Below are positions 36,758-45,067 of a stretch of 64,000 nucleotides of DNA, one piece after another. The stretch spans positions 1 to 64,000 of the forward strand of contig CAVQVR010000008.1 in NCBI GenBank assembly GCA_963717195.1, read 5' to 3'. Position numbers and translations under genes: made by a program. This stretch comes from JACDAE01 sp963717195. GTDB taxonomy: Bacteria > Chloroflexota > Ktedonobacteria > Ktedonobacterales > Ktedonobacteraceae. Numbering within the stretch: position 1 is the first letter of the stretch; the number at the start of each line of letters is the position of its first letter. Below the pieces are notes generated by a model. The model was not told the origin of the DNA and did not search any database. It saw nothing but the letters and a program-made list of their open reading frames with translations.

Positions 36758-37678
36758 TTACGGTAGTCGCTTATTGGTTGGTAACGCGCTCAGTTGCTCC
36801 ATAAATTGGAGCATGACCGAGTAGTCCTCGTCGTGTCCCTGTGCCAGAGCGGCGGCATACATCTGTTCAGCTGCAGCCGTAGCAGGCATCGGGACAGAGA
36901 GTTCAGCTGCCATACGCATAATCAGGCTGAAGTCTTTACGCATCATGGGGAGGGCAAATGTGACCGGGTAATCCTCGTTTTTAATGTTTGTCAGTTTGGC
37001 TTTATGCGCAGGCGCAATGGCTGTTGTCTGTCCCAGCACGTCAATAAGTTGCTGTTTGTCCAGACCTGCCTTTTCGCCCAGGGCAAGCGCTTCTGCGACG
37101 GCTTGCATGCCCAGGCCGAGCAGAGTGTTGACAACCATTTTCATAGTTGTGCCTTTACCGCTCTCACCCATATAGAAGATCGATTTGCCAAGATGCTCCA
37201 GAATGGGTTTGCAATAATGCTCGTAGATTTCCTGGTCGCCACCAACGAAGATAACCAGGTTGCCCTCTTTTAGTTGGGGAGTGCTGCCGGATACGGCGGC
37301 ATCGATCATCGTGGCGCCTTTCTCTCTGGCAGCATGAAAAATGTGGCGCGATTCTTCAGGTGAGACGGTACTGAGATCGATGAGGATAGTTCCGGGCCGC
37401 GCACCAGCCAGTGCGCCTTCTGGTCCATGCATAATGGCTTCCAGCGCGGAATTGTCGCTCACCATAGACATAATGATGTCACAAGTTGTGGCAAGGTCTT
37501 TTGGATGGTCGGCGACTTTTGCGCCCTGATGTGCGGCGTCCTGTGTCTTCTCTTTAGTACGGTCGTAGACAGTCATCTGATAACCCGCTTTTAGTAGACG
37601 TTGTACCATCAGATTGCCCATGTTTCCCAGGCCAATGAAGCCGATGTTGGGTTTGTTCTGCATGTTACTGGTTGTCAT
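36758..37678 (-). CDS. 3-hydroxyisobutyrate dehydrogenase-family NAD(P)-dependent oxidoreductase
   Basis: The Rossmann start IGFIGLGNMGNLMVQRLLKA is followed by YDRTKEK. The substrate motif DAAVSGSTPQLKEGNL and the catalytic Lys region GKGTTMKMVVNTLLGLGMQ fit the beta-hydroxyacid dehydrogenase family. The helical C-terminal domain ends with FALPMMRKDFSLIM and DYSVMLQFMEQLS. 306 residues, cytosolic. The substrate (hydroxyisobutyrate, tartronate semialdehyde, succinic semialdehyde or an imine) cannot be fixed. It stands alone between a repeat and a GNAT gene. Confidence 0.9.
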   Translation of the reverse strand: MTTSNMQNKPNIGFIGLGNMGNLMVQRLLKAGYQMTVYDRTKEKTQDAAHQGAKVADHPKDLATTCDIIMSMVSDNSALEAIMHGPEGALAGARPGTILIDLSTVSPEESRHIFHAAREKGATMIDAAVSGSTPQLKEGNLVIFVGGDQEIYEHYCKPILEHLGKSIFYMGESGKGTTMKMVVNTLLGLGMQAVAEALALGEKAGLDKQQLIDVLGQTTAIAPAHKAKLTNIKNEDYPVTFALPMMRKDFSLIMRMAAELSVPMPATAAAEQMYAAALAQGHDEDYSVMLQFMEQLSALPTNKRLP

Positions 37679-37833
37679 TGCGCTTCTCCTTTTTAGTAAT
37701 GATTGGTTTGAAAGTAAACTGTGAGCAAGATGCTATGGTGTTTGTTCTCCAATAAGAACACGTCTGATCCATGCAAGAAGGTGATCTGGGGCAATGTAGC
37801 AACCCGAGAGAGGTTAGAGAACAGAGCAGTGGC

Positions 37834-38571
37834 TCATAGAGAGCGTATACGATACCAGTAGTAATAAAGCTCGTAGAAACCCAGTTTCGTGTATATATAG
37901 TGTGCGATCTGATTCGTATCGATGACCTGAAGATACGCTCGGCCAGCACCTTTTTGTCTGGCCCAGTCCAGCATCGCTACTACTAATTGGGTACCGTAAC
38001 CTTTGTTTCTTTGTTCTGGAGCTGTTGCGATGTCAAACAGGCCAAAGACCTCGTTTTCCAGCACGCCCACTCCGCATGCAACGGGCTGTCCATTCTTGTG
38101 AAGGATGGCGAATAAAGGATCGGGCACGATACGTTTCAGCATCTCTTTATGATGCTGGTGCTGCTCAATAGGAGTCTGGCTGAATTGACAAAATAGTGGT
38201 AGCCATACTGCAAGTGGAACATTGTGCAGTTCAGGATCCTGTATTGGTGGAGCAGGGGCGAGTTCTTTGGATAATATCAGTACGTGATCGGCACGATGGT
38301 ACGCTCGTTGTGCCAGAATGCTATCAAGTTCATGGGTGGCAGATGAGAATGATAAGAGGCGAAAGATGGTCGGGAGTTGCTTCTTTTGATAGAAGTTCTC
38401 ACAGGCAACAATTTTTTCTTGAAGCGAGAGGAAAGACGTGTAGAGGGGAGTGACTGAATTTGCCCGTTTTGTGTACCCGCCAGCAGAGCGTATGATCCAT
38501 CCATCAAAGAGCATCTGCTGAAATGCGGGCCAACTGTTCAGTGAAGCTTCTTCGATGCGCCTTTCTAACAT
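37834..38571 (-). CDS. GNAT-family N-acetyltransferase
   Basis: The N-terminal part (MLERRIEEASLNSWPAFQQM, DGWIIRSAGGYTKRANSV) and the C-terminal GNAT core (GQPVACGVGVLENEVFGLFD, then the acetyl-CoA loop APEQRNKGYGTQLV, then YLQVIDTNQIAHYIYTKLGF) are both clear. This two-part layout is common in uncharacterised GNATs of this type. 245 residues, cytosolic. The acceptor is unknown. It is downstream of acs on the same strand but separated by a hairpin. Confidence 0.88.
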   Translation of the reverse strand: MLERRIEEASLNSWPAFQQMLFDGWIIRSAGGYTKRANSVTPLYTSFLSLQEKIVACENFYQKKQLPTIFRLLSFSSATHELDSILAQRAYHRADHVLILSKELAPAPPIQDPELHNVPLAVWLPLFCQFSQTPIEQHQHHKEMLKRIVPDPLFAILHKNGQPVACGVGVLENEVFGLFDIATAPEQRNKGYGTQLVVAMLDWARQKGAGRAYLQVIDTNQIAHYIYTKLGFYELYYYWYRIRSL

Positions 38572-38681
38572 ATCTTGTTCTGCCTTTCAAAACGCCTTAC
38601 AACGTATTGATGCCGGTGAAAACATCCGAACACCGCACGGAGACCCGCCCCGTGTTATGCCCCTAAAAAGTGTCTGACTGG

Positions 38682-38730
38682 AACATGAGATAGCTGGCAA
38701 AAAGAATATGCCAGCTATCTTGTTATGTTC
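38682..38730 (-). terminator. Hairpin downstream of acs
   Basis: GATAGCTGGCA-AAAAGAATA-TGCCAGCTATC lies within a wider symmetric block (GGAACATGA...TTATGTTCC). CCCCGTTCGG-type arms extend it toward 38640 and 38750 (GGAGACCCGCCCC / GGGGTCTCC). Position and form fit a terminator for acs. Confidence 0.6.
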
Positions 38731-38759
38731 CGAACGGGGTCTCCGTTCTGCCTTAATAA

Positions 38760-40703
38760 CTAGCCATCCAACGTGCTAGTATCGCCTACAGGCTCACCGA
38801 GCTCGCGGGCACGAATGACGCGACGCATGATTTTACCCGAGCGCGTCTTGGGTAGGCTGGGTGCAAACTCAAGTTCATCAGGGACAGCGAGAGCACCAAC
38901 GGTTGTGCGTACGTGTAGCTTCAGTTCCTTCTCCATCGCCTCAGACGGCTCGAAGCCCTGTTTGAGGATGACGAAGACCTTGACGTGCTCACCTTTCAGT
39001 GGGTCAGGTTTGCCAATTGCGGCGGCTTCAGCAACGGCTGGATGACTGACTAGGCTCAATTCGATCTCCATTGAGCCGAGACGGTGACCGCTGACTTTGA
39101 TTACGTCGTCCACGCGACCCTGAACGCGGAAGTAGCCATCCTTATCTTTCGTAGCTGCATCGCCAGCGAAATAGACATCGGGAATGACATTCCAATAGGT
39201 CTGCACGTAGCGGTCCGGGTCTTTGTAGATGGTACGCATCTGCGCAGGCCAGGGATGTCGTATGATCAGGAAGCCACCTTTGTCAGAACCCACACTTACG
39301 CCGTTCCTATCCACCACATCGGCTTCGATGGTTGGCAGAGGACGACTGGCGCTACCTGGTTTCAAGGGGATGACGACGGTCGGACTAATCAGAATCATAC
39401 CTGTTTCCGTTTGCCACCAGGTATCCATGATGGGGAGTTTGTCATGACCGACATTGCGCCTATACCACATCCAGGCTTCGGGGTTGATTGGTTCGCCTAC
39501 TGAGCCAAGAATGCGCAGGCTGGAGAGGTTGTGTTTCTTCGGCCATTCCTCACCGAAGCGCATCAGACCACGAATAGCCGTGGGGGAAGTGTAGAGGATC
39601 GAAACTTTAAACTTCTCCACGATTGACCAGAAGCGATCTGGCTGTGGATAGGTAGGAACGCCCTCGAAAAGCACGCTGGTCGCGCCATTCATCAAGGGGC
39701 CGTACACAATATAGCTATGACCAGTCACCCAGCCGATATCGGCGGTACACCAGTAAACATCATCAGGTTTTATGTCGAAGACAAATTTAGTGGTTGTGTA
39801 GACGCCAACCGCGTGACCACCTTGAACGTGTTGTATGCCTTTGGGTTTGCCTGTGCTGCCACTGGTGTAGAGAATGTAGAGCGGATCTTCGCTGTCTACG
39901 GGTTCGCAAGGGACAAAGGTATCTTCAGGGATATCGGCCAACAGTTCGTCCAGATAGATGTCGCGTCCAGCTTGCATCGCAACGTCGCTACCAAGACGGC
40001 GCACCACGATAGCTTTCTCAATCGTTGGTGTTTCTTTGATAGCTTCATCTGCAAGCTTCTTCAGTTCGATCAGCTTGCCACCGCGATAGTTGCCATCGGC
40101 AGTGATCAGCACTTTGGCTTCGGCATCATTGATGCGGTCGCGCAAAGAACTGGCTGCAAATCCACCAAAGATGACGGTATGGACCGCGCCAAGGCGAGCC
40201 ACTGCTAAGAGAGCGACTACCTGTTCTGGAACGGCAGGTAAATAAATGGCGACGCGATCACCCTTCTTCACACCCAGGTTTTGCAGACCCTTTGCCATGC
40301 GGTTCGTCAGGACGTAGAGATCCTCGTAAGTGAGTGTGCGATTGGATCCATCATCGCCTTCCCAATAGAAAGCTACTTTTGAGCGTGTGGATGTCTGCAT
40401 GTGGCGGTCCAGGCAGTTATAGGCAATATTGAATTTGCCACCCAGGAACCATTTGAAGAAAGGCTTGTCGGTCCATTCAAAGGTTTTCTGCCATGGCTCG
40501 AACCAGTGTAGTTCTTTTGCCATGTCATCCCAGAACTCAAAGCGATTTTCCAGGGACCACTTGTAGAACGTCTCGTAGTCGTCGAAGCCTTTGGATTTCA
40601 TATACGCGGTAATATTTGCGTGCTCAACAGTGTCGGGGACGGGCGGAAAAACGCGTGTTTCCAACAGGAAGGTATCGGTATTCTCAAAGCCAAGGTTGCT
40701 CAT
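38760..40703 (-). CDS. acs: Acetyl-CoA synthetase (AMP-forming)
   Basis: Activates acetate to acetyl-CoA through acetyl-AMP. The family signature YTSGSTGKPKGIQHVQGG is complete, with YWCTADIGWVTGHSYIVYGP, DTWWQTETGMILISP and the hinge region YFAGDAATKDKDGYF. The C-terminal acylation site is PKTRSGKIMRRVIRARELG; the lysine in SGK is the usual regulatory acetylation site. 647 residues, typical. It lies downstream of the acetate-permease-like gene on the same strand, with a 330-base gap holding a palindrome, so separate transcription is possible. Confidence 0.96.
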   Translation of the reverse strand: MSNLGFENTDTFLLETRVFPPVPDTVEHANITAYMKSKGFDDYETFYKWSLENRFEFWDDMAKELHWFEPWQKTFEWTDKPFFKWFLGGKFNIAYNCLDRHMQTSTRSKVAFYWEGDDGSNRTLTYEDLYVLTNRMAKGLQNLGVKKGDRVAIYLPAVPEQVVALLAVARLGAVHTVIFGGFAASSLRDRINDAEAKVLITADGNYRGGKLIELKKLADEAIKETPTIEKAIVVRRLGSDVAMQAGRDIYLDELLADIPEDTFVPCEPVDSEDPLYILYTSGSTGKPKGIQHVQGGHAVGVYTTTKFVFDIKPDDVYWCTADIGWVTGHSYIVYGPLMNGATSVLFEGVPTYPQPDRFWSIVEKFKVSILYTSPTAIRGLMRFGEEWPKKHNLSSLRILGSVGEPINPEAWMWYRRNVGHDKLPIMDTWWQTETGMILISPTVVIPLKPGSASRPLPTIEADVVDRNGVSVGSDKGGFLIIRHPWPAQMRTIYKDPDRYVQTYWNVIPDVYFAGDAATKDKDGYFRVQGRVDDVIKVSGHRLGSMEIELSLVSHPAVAEAAAIGKPDPLKGEHVKVFVILKQGFEPSEAMEKELKLHVRTTVGALAVPDELEFAPSLPKTRSGKIMRRVIRARELGEPVGDTSTLDG

Positions 40704-40866
40704 AGTAGAATGTCCTCTTTGTCTGATCTGCCTGCTATATGTACGATTGACGAAGACTTACGCTAAATGAGTTGCTGGTGGGGGCTCTGGAGAGTGCTTC
40801 CTGGCGTGACCAGATGCTGTATTACTGGGGGAATTCTGTTTCCGTAATTTTCCAGATTTCTGTTGC

Positions 40867-40941
40867 TCTGTCAAGGTTCAATTGGCCTCTGTAGGAGTGC
40901 ATTCATAAGCCTGTACAGAGGCCAATTGAACCTTGACAGAT
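40867..40941. repeat. Long inverted repeat upstream of acs
   Basis: CTCTGTCAAGGTTCAATTGG CCTCTGTA (from 40867) is reversed as TACAGAGGCCAATTGAACCT TGACAG (to about 40939). The arms are about 26 bp and nearly perfect, with a loop of about 20 bases. A fragment GATCTGTCAAGGTTCATTT occurs at 31449-31467. It could terminate the upstream permease transcript or regulate acs. Confidence 0.8.
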
Positions 40942-41030
40942 CCCTACCAGTTTCCTGTTTCATTATGCAGGGATCGGCAAGTCACCGATCCCTGCATAAA
41001 GTGTGGATGCAGTAAAAGCTAACAGTTGTA

Positions 41031-41651
41031 TTACGAGATCGGCCATACGGGCAGCGAGAAGGACGCTTTGCCTGAGCCGAGCAGTCCGGCCAGCGCAGTG
41101 TACCATGCCACGATAGCGGTGATAATGCCGAGGTAGCCACCCAGAGTTCCAAAAGTGCTTGACCCACTGAGTTTACCAATGGTGAGACTCAGGAAAGTCA
41201 GGGTAAGGAAAGCGAATACTGCGATAAGAGCTATGTTGCTTCTCAAGCTAGCGATGAGCAGAATAGCAGTGATGATTGTCCAGGCCAGGAGATAAAGGCC
41301 AAGAGCCTGGTCAGTAGCCCCTGCTGCTGTAAGTGAACCGAGGATACCAAAGCCAGGGATAAAGATTACTGCGAAGGAAAGCCAGAATGCGCCGTAAGAG
41401 GTGAACGCGGTCGCTCCGAATGTATTGCCGGCCTTAAATTCCCACATGCCTGCAAGGAGCTGGGCGAGGCCACCATAAAAGAGGGCGAGGCCAACAACGA
41501 TAGTTGTTGCTCCAGCAGAGAACCAGCCAGCATTAATTGAGCTTAGGACAAAGGTTGTAAGTGCGAATGCAGAGAGTCCAAGAGGACCAGGGTTTGCGAT
41601 AGCTGGTGCTACAGCGGCACTGTTTTCGGTTTCTGCGGCGTATTGAGCCAT
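41031..41651 (-). CDS. GPR1/FUN34/YaaH (SatP-like) acetate/succinate permease
   Basis: Six TM helices and the family opening NPGPLGLSAFALTTFVLS (NPAPLGL-type motif). GGLAQLLAGMWEFKAGNTFG and AFTSYGAFWLSFAVIFIPG are family blocks. 206 residues from ATG 41651; a GTG at 41663 is an in-frame alternative. Proton-coupled acetate uptake is the known role. With acs directly downstream, the pair would import and activate acetate. Confidence 0.92.
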   Translation of the reverse strand: MAQYAAETENSAAVAPAIANPGPLGLSAFALTTFVLSSINAGWFSAGATTIVVGLALFYGGLAQLLAGMWEFKAGNTFGATAFTSYGAFWLSFAVIFIPGFGILGSLTAAGATDQALGLYLLAWTIITAILLIASLRSNIALIAVFAFLTLTFLSLTIGKLSGSSTFGTLGGYLGIITAIVAWYTALAGLLGSGKASFSLPVWPIS

Positions 41652-42136
41652 AACTGTTCCCACCTTTCGTGATTAAATCGATGATACATGTACTGAATGT
41701 ACAAACAGGTATAAACGGACGATGTTTAGCCTTACGTATCGGTTTGCACGACATTCCATGTCTGTGCAAGTAGGTAGGATAACCTTATTCACTGCCGTGA
41801 GTGAAAGGCTTCAAGCTAGAACGTTCTGCAACTTATCGCCTTTTGTAGATATGGAGCGAGGTGTACTCCATCAGGTATTACGATAAGTCGAAGAGTACAT
41901 GGGTTACGCTGTTGGTGAGCAGCCAGAAAGCTCTTATCCTCCTCCTTGAAGACCTCAACACTGAGATAAAGCGCGTTCACATTGTCAGCATACGTTACAG
42001 TAAGCCATTTTGTCAAGGCATGCGTGAGGCAGGTCTCCATCCTTGTTGGGAAAATAGATGAGGGCGTCACCGCGTGCGCCCCACCATTTTCTCAGCGCTT
42101 CCCCAACAAGGATGGAGAGCCTGTGAGGTAAGTAAA
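41652..42136. other. Spacer with an inverted repeat and a doubtful small ORF
   Basis: GGTCTCCATCCTTGTTGGG (about 42032) is reversed as CCCAACAAGGATGGAGAGCC (about 42101), enclosing GTGCGCCCCACC. A plus-strand frame from GTG 41861 to 42061 (66 codons, beginning MYSIRYYDKSKSTW) has GGAGCGAG upstream and plausible composition, but no relatives that I know. The permease promoter should lie near 41660-41720. Confidence 0.35.
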
Positions 42137-43261
42137 TCAATAGATGAGAATATTTGTGTAAACTTTTACGAATCCGTATAACCATCCGGCATTATCCGTC
42201 GACATATTTACACAACCGTGCGAACCATGGAGAGAATATTGTGAGCCACCTGGATCCAGATGGGGAAAATTCGTGCCTGGGCCATACTCAGTGCGCCACC
42301 AGCTATCGTGCAGGAAGTATCCATTGCTGTGAAATTGCATCGCGTAAGTGATTGGCGTTGGTGGATACCAATCAGGTGAAGATTGCGGAACATCCGCTTT
42401 AAACACGGTCGGCGCTTTTTTGCCCTCGACCCACCAGGTACCAGGAGGCGTGGGTAGATCTGGTTGGCCGGTAGTAATCTGGAATGCTTTGACCAGTTTA
42501 CCGTTCGTATAAGCTCGCAAAACCTGCTCAGCTAGAGAAACGACAACTACATTGGATTTCATATAGTTATTTAGTTGTAGAAGTTGTATATCGCTGCGAT
42601 GAACCTGATTGTAGGGCGTTGCATCGCTAAAGTCTGCAACCATCGCATGAAAGTTGCTCAAATCCATGTTTATATCTTCAATGGCTTGCTGATAATCCGC
42701 CATTGTTTTCGCCCCTGACAGTTCACCCTGCAACCATAATGAACTGGTTGCTCCATTTGTTGAACCATATTCGTAGCCACGTGGGTAGGTTTTATTGTCA
42801 TATGAGTCATAATACGTGTGCTGTTTCCCAAAATTGGTCGCGTCTAGTTGTAGTTCCTGGAAAAGGGAGGTGCTCTCTGCTTTCATTGCGGGTATCTGTA
42901 TTGCCGTGACATGTGTGTTCAATGTATTCAGCGCTGTTTTGTAGGCCGTATCGCTGGTAGCGGCATGAAGTGCCTGCTGGTCGCTGTTGTATTGCTGCTG
43001 ATAGGAAGTAACATCGCCTTTATAATGCTGCATCAAATTGATCCACTGCTGAAATGCTTGCAGTTGTGTGTCGCCCGTATTTTGCATTGAGGGATCAATT
43101 ACTGGCGTCGATATACTATTTTTGAGGGCTGATGTGGTACTCTGGGACGTTGTTGCACCACATGCACTGAGTAAAAAGATACAAAGCAAAAGTCCACTTA
43201 ACGCTAAAATGCGTAAGCGGTTCCGCAATGATGTATATCTTCGTAAATGCATTACGTTCAT
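42137..43261 (-). CDS. L,D-transpeptidase (YkuD) lipoprotein
   Basis: Makes 3-3 cross-links or attaches proteins in peptidoglycan. A lipobox signal (LSGLLLCIFLLSAC) predicts a membrane-anchored lipoprotein with Cys at the +1 position. A helical middle (HYKGDVTSYQQQYNSDQQAL...) is followed by the catalytic domain: VVVSLAEQVLRAYTNGKLVK, then HGSHGCVNMS with the active Cys. ATG 43261 follows GAAGGA; an upstream in-frame start at 43276 is possible. About 374 residues. Divergent from padR. Confidence 0.9.
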   Translation of the reverse strand: MNVMHLRRYTSLRNRLRILALSGLLLCIFLLSACGATTSQSTTSALKNSISTPVIDPSMQNTGDTQLQAFQQWINLMQHYKGDVTSYQQQYNSDQQALHAATSDTAYKTALNTLNTHVTAIQIPAMKAESTSLFQELQLDATNFGKQHTYYDSYDNKTYPRGYEYGSTNGATSSLWLQGELSGAKTMADYQQAIEDINMDLSNFHAMVADFSDATPYNQVHRSDIQLLQLNNYMKSNVVVVSLAEQVLRAYTNGKLVKAFQITTGQPDLPTPPGTWWVEGKKAPTVFKADVPQSSPDWYPPTPITYAMQFHSNGYFLHDSWWRTEYGPGTNFPHLDPGGSQYSLHGSHGCVNMSTDNAGWLYGFVKVYTNILIY

Positions 43262-43384
43262 AACGCTATCCTTCACTTTACCGATTTACTTTCTTGATCA
43301 TAGTCTATCTTGTTTTTTTGTTGGCGTCAAACTCATGTGGGGCCAAGTTTTGATCATCATTTCTGCCTACCCCTTGACAGAAAT

Positions 43385-43450
43385 AGCCACCTCCGTGTAT
43401 TATATCCGTAGCAGATACATCTGCTACGGATATAATACACGGAGGTGGCT
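43385..43450 (+). promoter_or_regulatory. 66-bp near-perfect palindrome covering promoter and ribosome site of padR
   Basis: Arms of 31 bp (43385-43415 and 43420-43450) are perfect complements around TACA. The right arm contains TATAAT (43431-43436) and GGAGGTGGCT, ending one base before the ATG at 43451; the left arm mirrors both. A repressor dimer here would cover the -10 box and the ribosome site. PadR proteins commonly bind inverted repeats and control their own operon, so autoregulation is the natural reading. Confidence 0.75.
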
Positions 43451-43831
43451 ATGAACAAAGCGAAGCGTGATCCTGAGGCACTTCTTCCGCTTACACCTGC
43501 TGTCTTTCACATTTTGCTTGCGCTTGCCGATACTGAGCGGCACGGGTATGGCATTATGCAGGAGATTACGTTGCGTACAGATGGAAAGGTGCGTATGGGG
43601 CCGGGAACGCTCTATGGTTCCATTAAGCGCATGTTGGTGGAGGGATTGATTGAAGAATTGGGTGAGCGTCCCGATCCAACTCTGGACAATGAGCGACGAC
43701 GTTACTACCGAATGACTGACTTTGGGTTGCGTGTAGCTCAGGCGGAGGCGCGACGGTTGGTACAACTGGTGAGTGTCGCCCAGTTTAAACAACTGCTGGG
43801 TGGAACCGGATCATCAGGAGGTGGATTATGA
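43451..43831 (+). CDS. PadR-family transcriptional regulator
   Basis: A winged-helix repressor of 126 residues. Conserved PadR blocks: LLPLTPAVFHILLALADTER, HGYGIMQEI, GPGTLYGSIKRMLVEGLIEE, RRYYRMTDFGLRVAQAEARR. It ends with a Gly/Ser tail that overlaps the next gene by ATGA. The promoter and ribosome site lie in a large palindrome. It probably controls itself and the downstream gene. Confidence 0.93.
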   Translation: MNKAKRDPEALLPLTPAVFHILLALADTERHGYGIMQEITLRTDGKVRMGPGTLYGSIKRMLVEGLIEELGERPDPTLDNERRRYYRMTDFGLRVAQAEARRLVQLVSVAQFKQLLGGTGSSGGGL

Positions 43832-44892
43832 CAACAGAACCTTTACGCTCACCTTCATCTTCCGAGCAACTCTACTGTGCGTTGCTCTGGCTTTACCCTG
43901 CGCAGTTTCGACGTACTTATGGACGCGAGATGGCACAGACCTTCCGCGACTGTTACCGTGAAGAGCAAGGACGTGGCAGTTGCGGGAGTATTGCTAAATT
44001 GTGGGGCCTTGTTCTCTCTGATCTTGTAACTTCTGTGTGCGTTGAACATTGGAAAGCGTCAATAACCCTCTTCAAATCATTATTAGGTCTAGAAAAGGAG
44101 CCTCTCATGACAAATACACTGCTCAACCTTGATGTTGCTCTCCGTACTGATATTGGACGCCGTCTCAGCAATGAAGACAATATGATTTCGTATGTGCCGG
44201 AAGATCCACAGGTAATGGCAAAGAAGGGGGCAATCTTTGTCGTCGCTGATGGTCTGGGTGGGCATACGCAGGGCGAAGTTGCCAGTGAGCTTGCAGTCAA
44301 CACTATACGAGACACCTATTATCAGGACACAAACGAGGATATCGTTACATCATTGCGTCTTGCCGTAGAATATGCCAACTCGATCATCTGGCAGAGAAAT
44401 GATGAAAAATTTCAGGATGCACCAGAGGATGAGAAAGAAAAAGGAGGAATGGGGACGACATGTGTTGCAGCCGTCTTGCAAAGCGACCGGGTGTACATTG
44501 CCAATGCAGGAGATAGTCTTGCTTATGTGATGCGTGCCGGGCAGGTAATGCAGATCGCAGAGAACCATTCCTGGGTTGCAGGACAGGTGCGCGAAGGTTT
44601 GTTGACGAAAGCACAGGCGCGTTCGCATGAAAAGCGTAATATGATTACACGTTGCCTTGGAACATCACCAGCTGTGGAGGTGTACATTACTTCTGAGACT
44701 GTACAGAATGGCGATATACTGGTCCTCTGCACTGATGGTCTCTGGTCGCTTATTGAAGAGGATGAGCTGCGCTCTATCGTTGAGCAATATGATCCTCAGG
44801 AGAGCACGAAACGCCTTGTCGAGCGTGCCAACGAGAATGGTGGGCCTGATAATATTACAGCAGTCGTGGTGCGTGTGTCTCTGACGGCCTGA
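43828..44892 (+). CDS. PadR-linked N-terminal module joined in frame to a PP2C-type protein phosphatase
   Basis: Residues 1-90 (YCALLWLYPAQFRRTYGREM, then AQTFRDCYREEQGRG...KLWGLVLSDLV) are the short helical module usually encoded next to PadR genes. From Met94 (44107) a complete PP2C domain follows: DIGRRLSNEDN, FVVADGLGGHTQGEVAS, GMGTTCVAAVL, ANAGDSLAYV, LVLCTDGLWSLI, GGPDNITAVVV. ATG 44107 has its own AAAAGGAG, so PP2C may be translated independently, and the fusion could reflect a lost stop by an indel. PP2C would dephosphorylate Ser/Thr of kinases' targets; no kinase is adjacent. Confidence 0.88.
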   Translation: MTTEPLRSPSSSEQLYCALLWLYPAQFRRTYGREMAQTFRDCYREEQGRGSCGSIAKLWGLVLSDLVTSVCVEHWKASITLFKSLLGLEKEPLMTNTLLNLDVALRTDIGRRLSNEDNMISYVPEDPQVMAKKGAIFVVADGLGGHTQGEVASELAVNTIRDTYYQDTNEDIVTSLRLAVEYANSIIWQRNDEKFQDAPEDEKEKGGMGTTCVAAVLQSDRVYIANAGDSLAYVMRAGQVMQIAENHSWVAGQVREGLLTKAQARSHEKRNMITRCLGTSPAVEVYITSETVQNGDILVLCTDGLWSLIEEDELRSIVEQYDPQESTKRLVERANENGGPDNITAVVVRVSLTA

Positions 44893-45005
44893 GCTTAGCA
44901 TTAAGCACTGTTTTTCTTGCAGAGGGCTATACTGCCTGATGGCCTCTCTGGATTTGTGCGTCATGGCACGGTGCTGAAAGAGACGGTGTAATGCGCTTAT
45001 TAGGG

Positions 45006-45030
45006 ACAGTGAGCAGCGATTGTTGCTCAC
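45006..45030 (+). terminator. Small hairpin after the PP2C gene
   Basis: AGTGAGCAGC-GATTG-TTGCTCACT forms an 8-9 bp stem about 115 bases past the PP2C stop and before the convergent dehydrogenase gene. T-runs are weak. Confidence 0.45.
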
Positions 45031-45067
45031 TGAATCTTTGGCAATTTCCTTTAGATAGTGGGAAAAA

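Noticed and set aside
41816..42070. 84-codon minus-strand ORF in the permease/transpeptidase gap
   Set aside because: No ribosome site; it runs into an inverted repeat, and the opposite strand has a slightly better candidate, itself doubtful.
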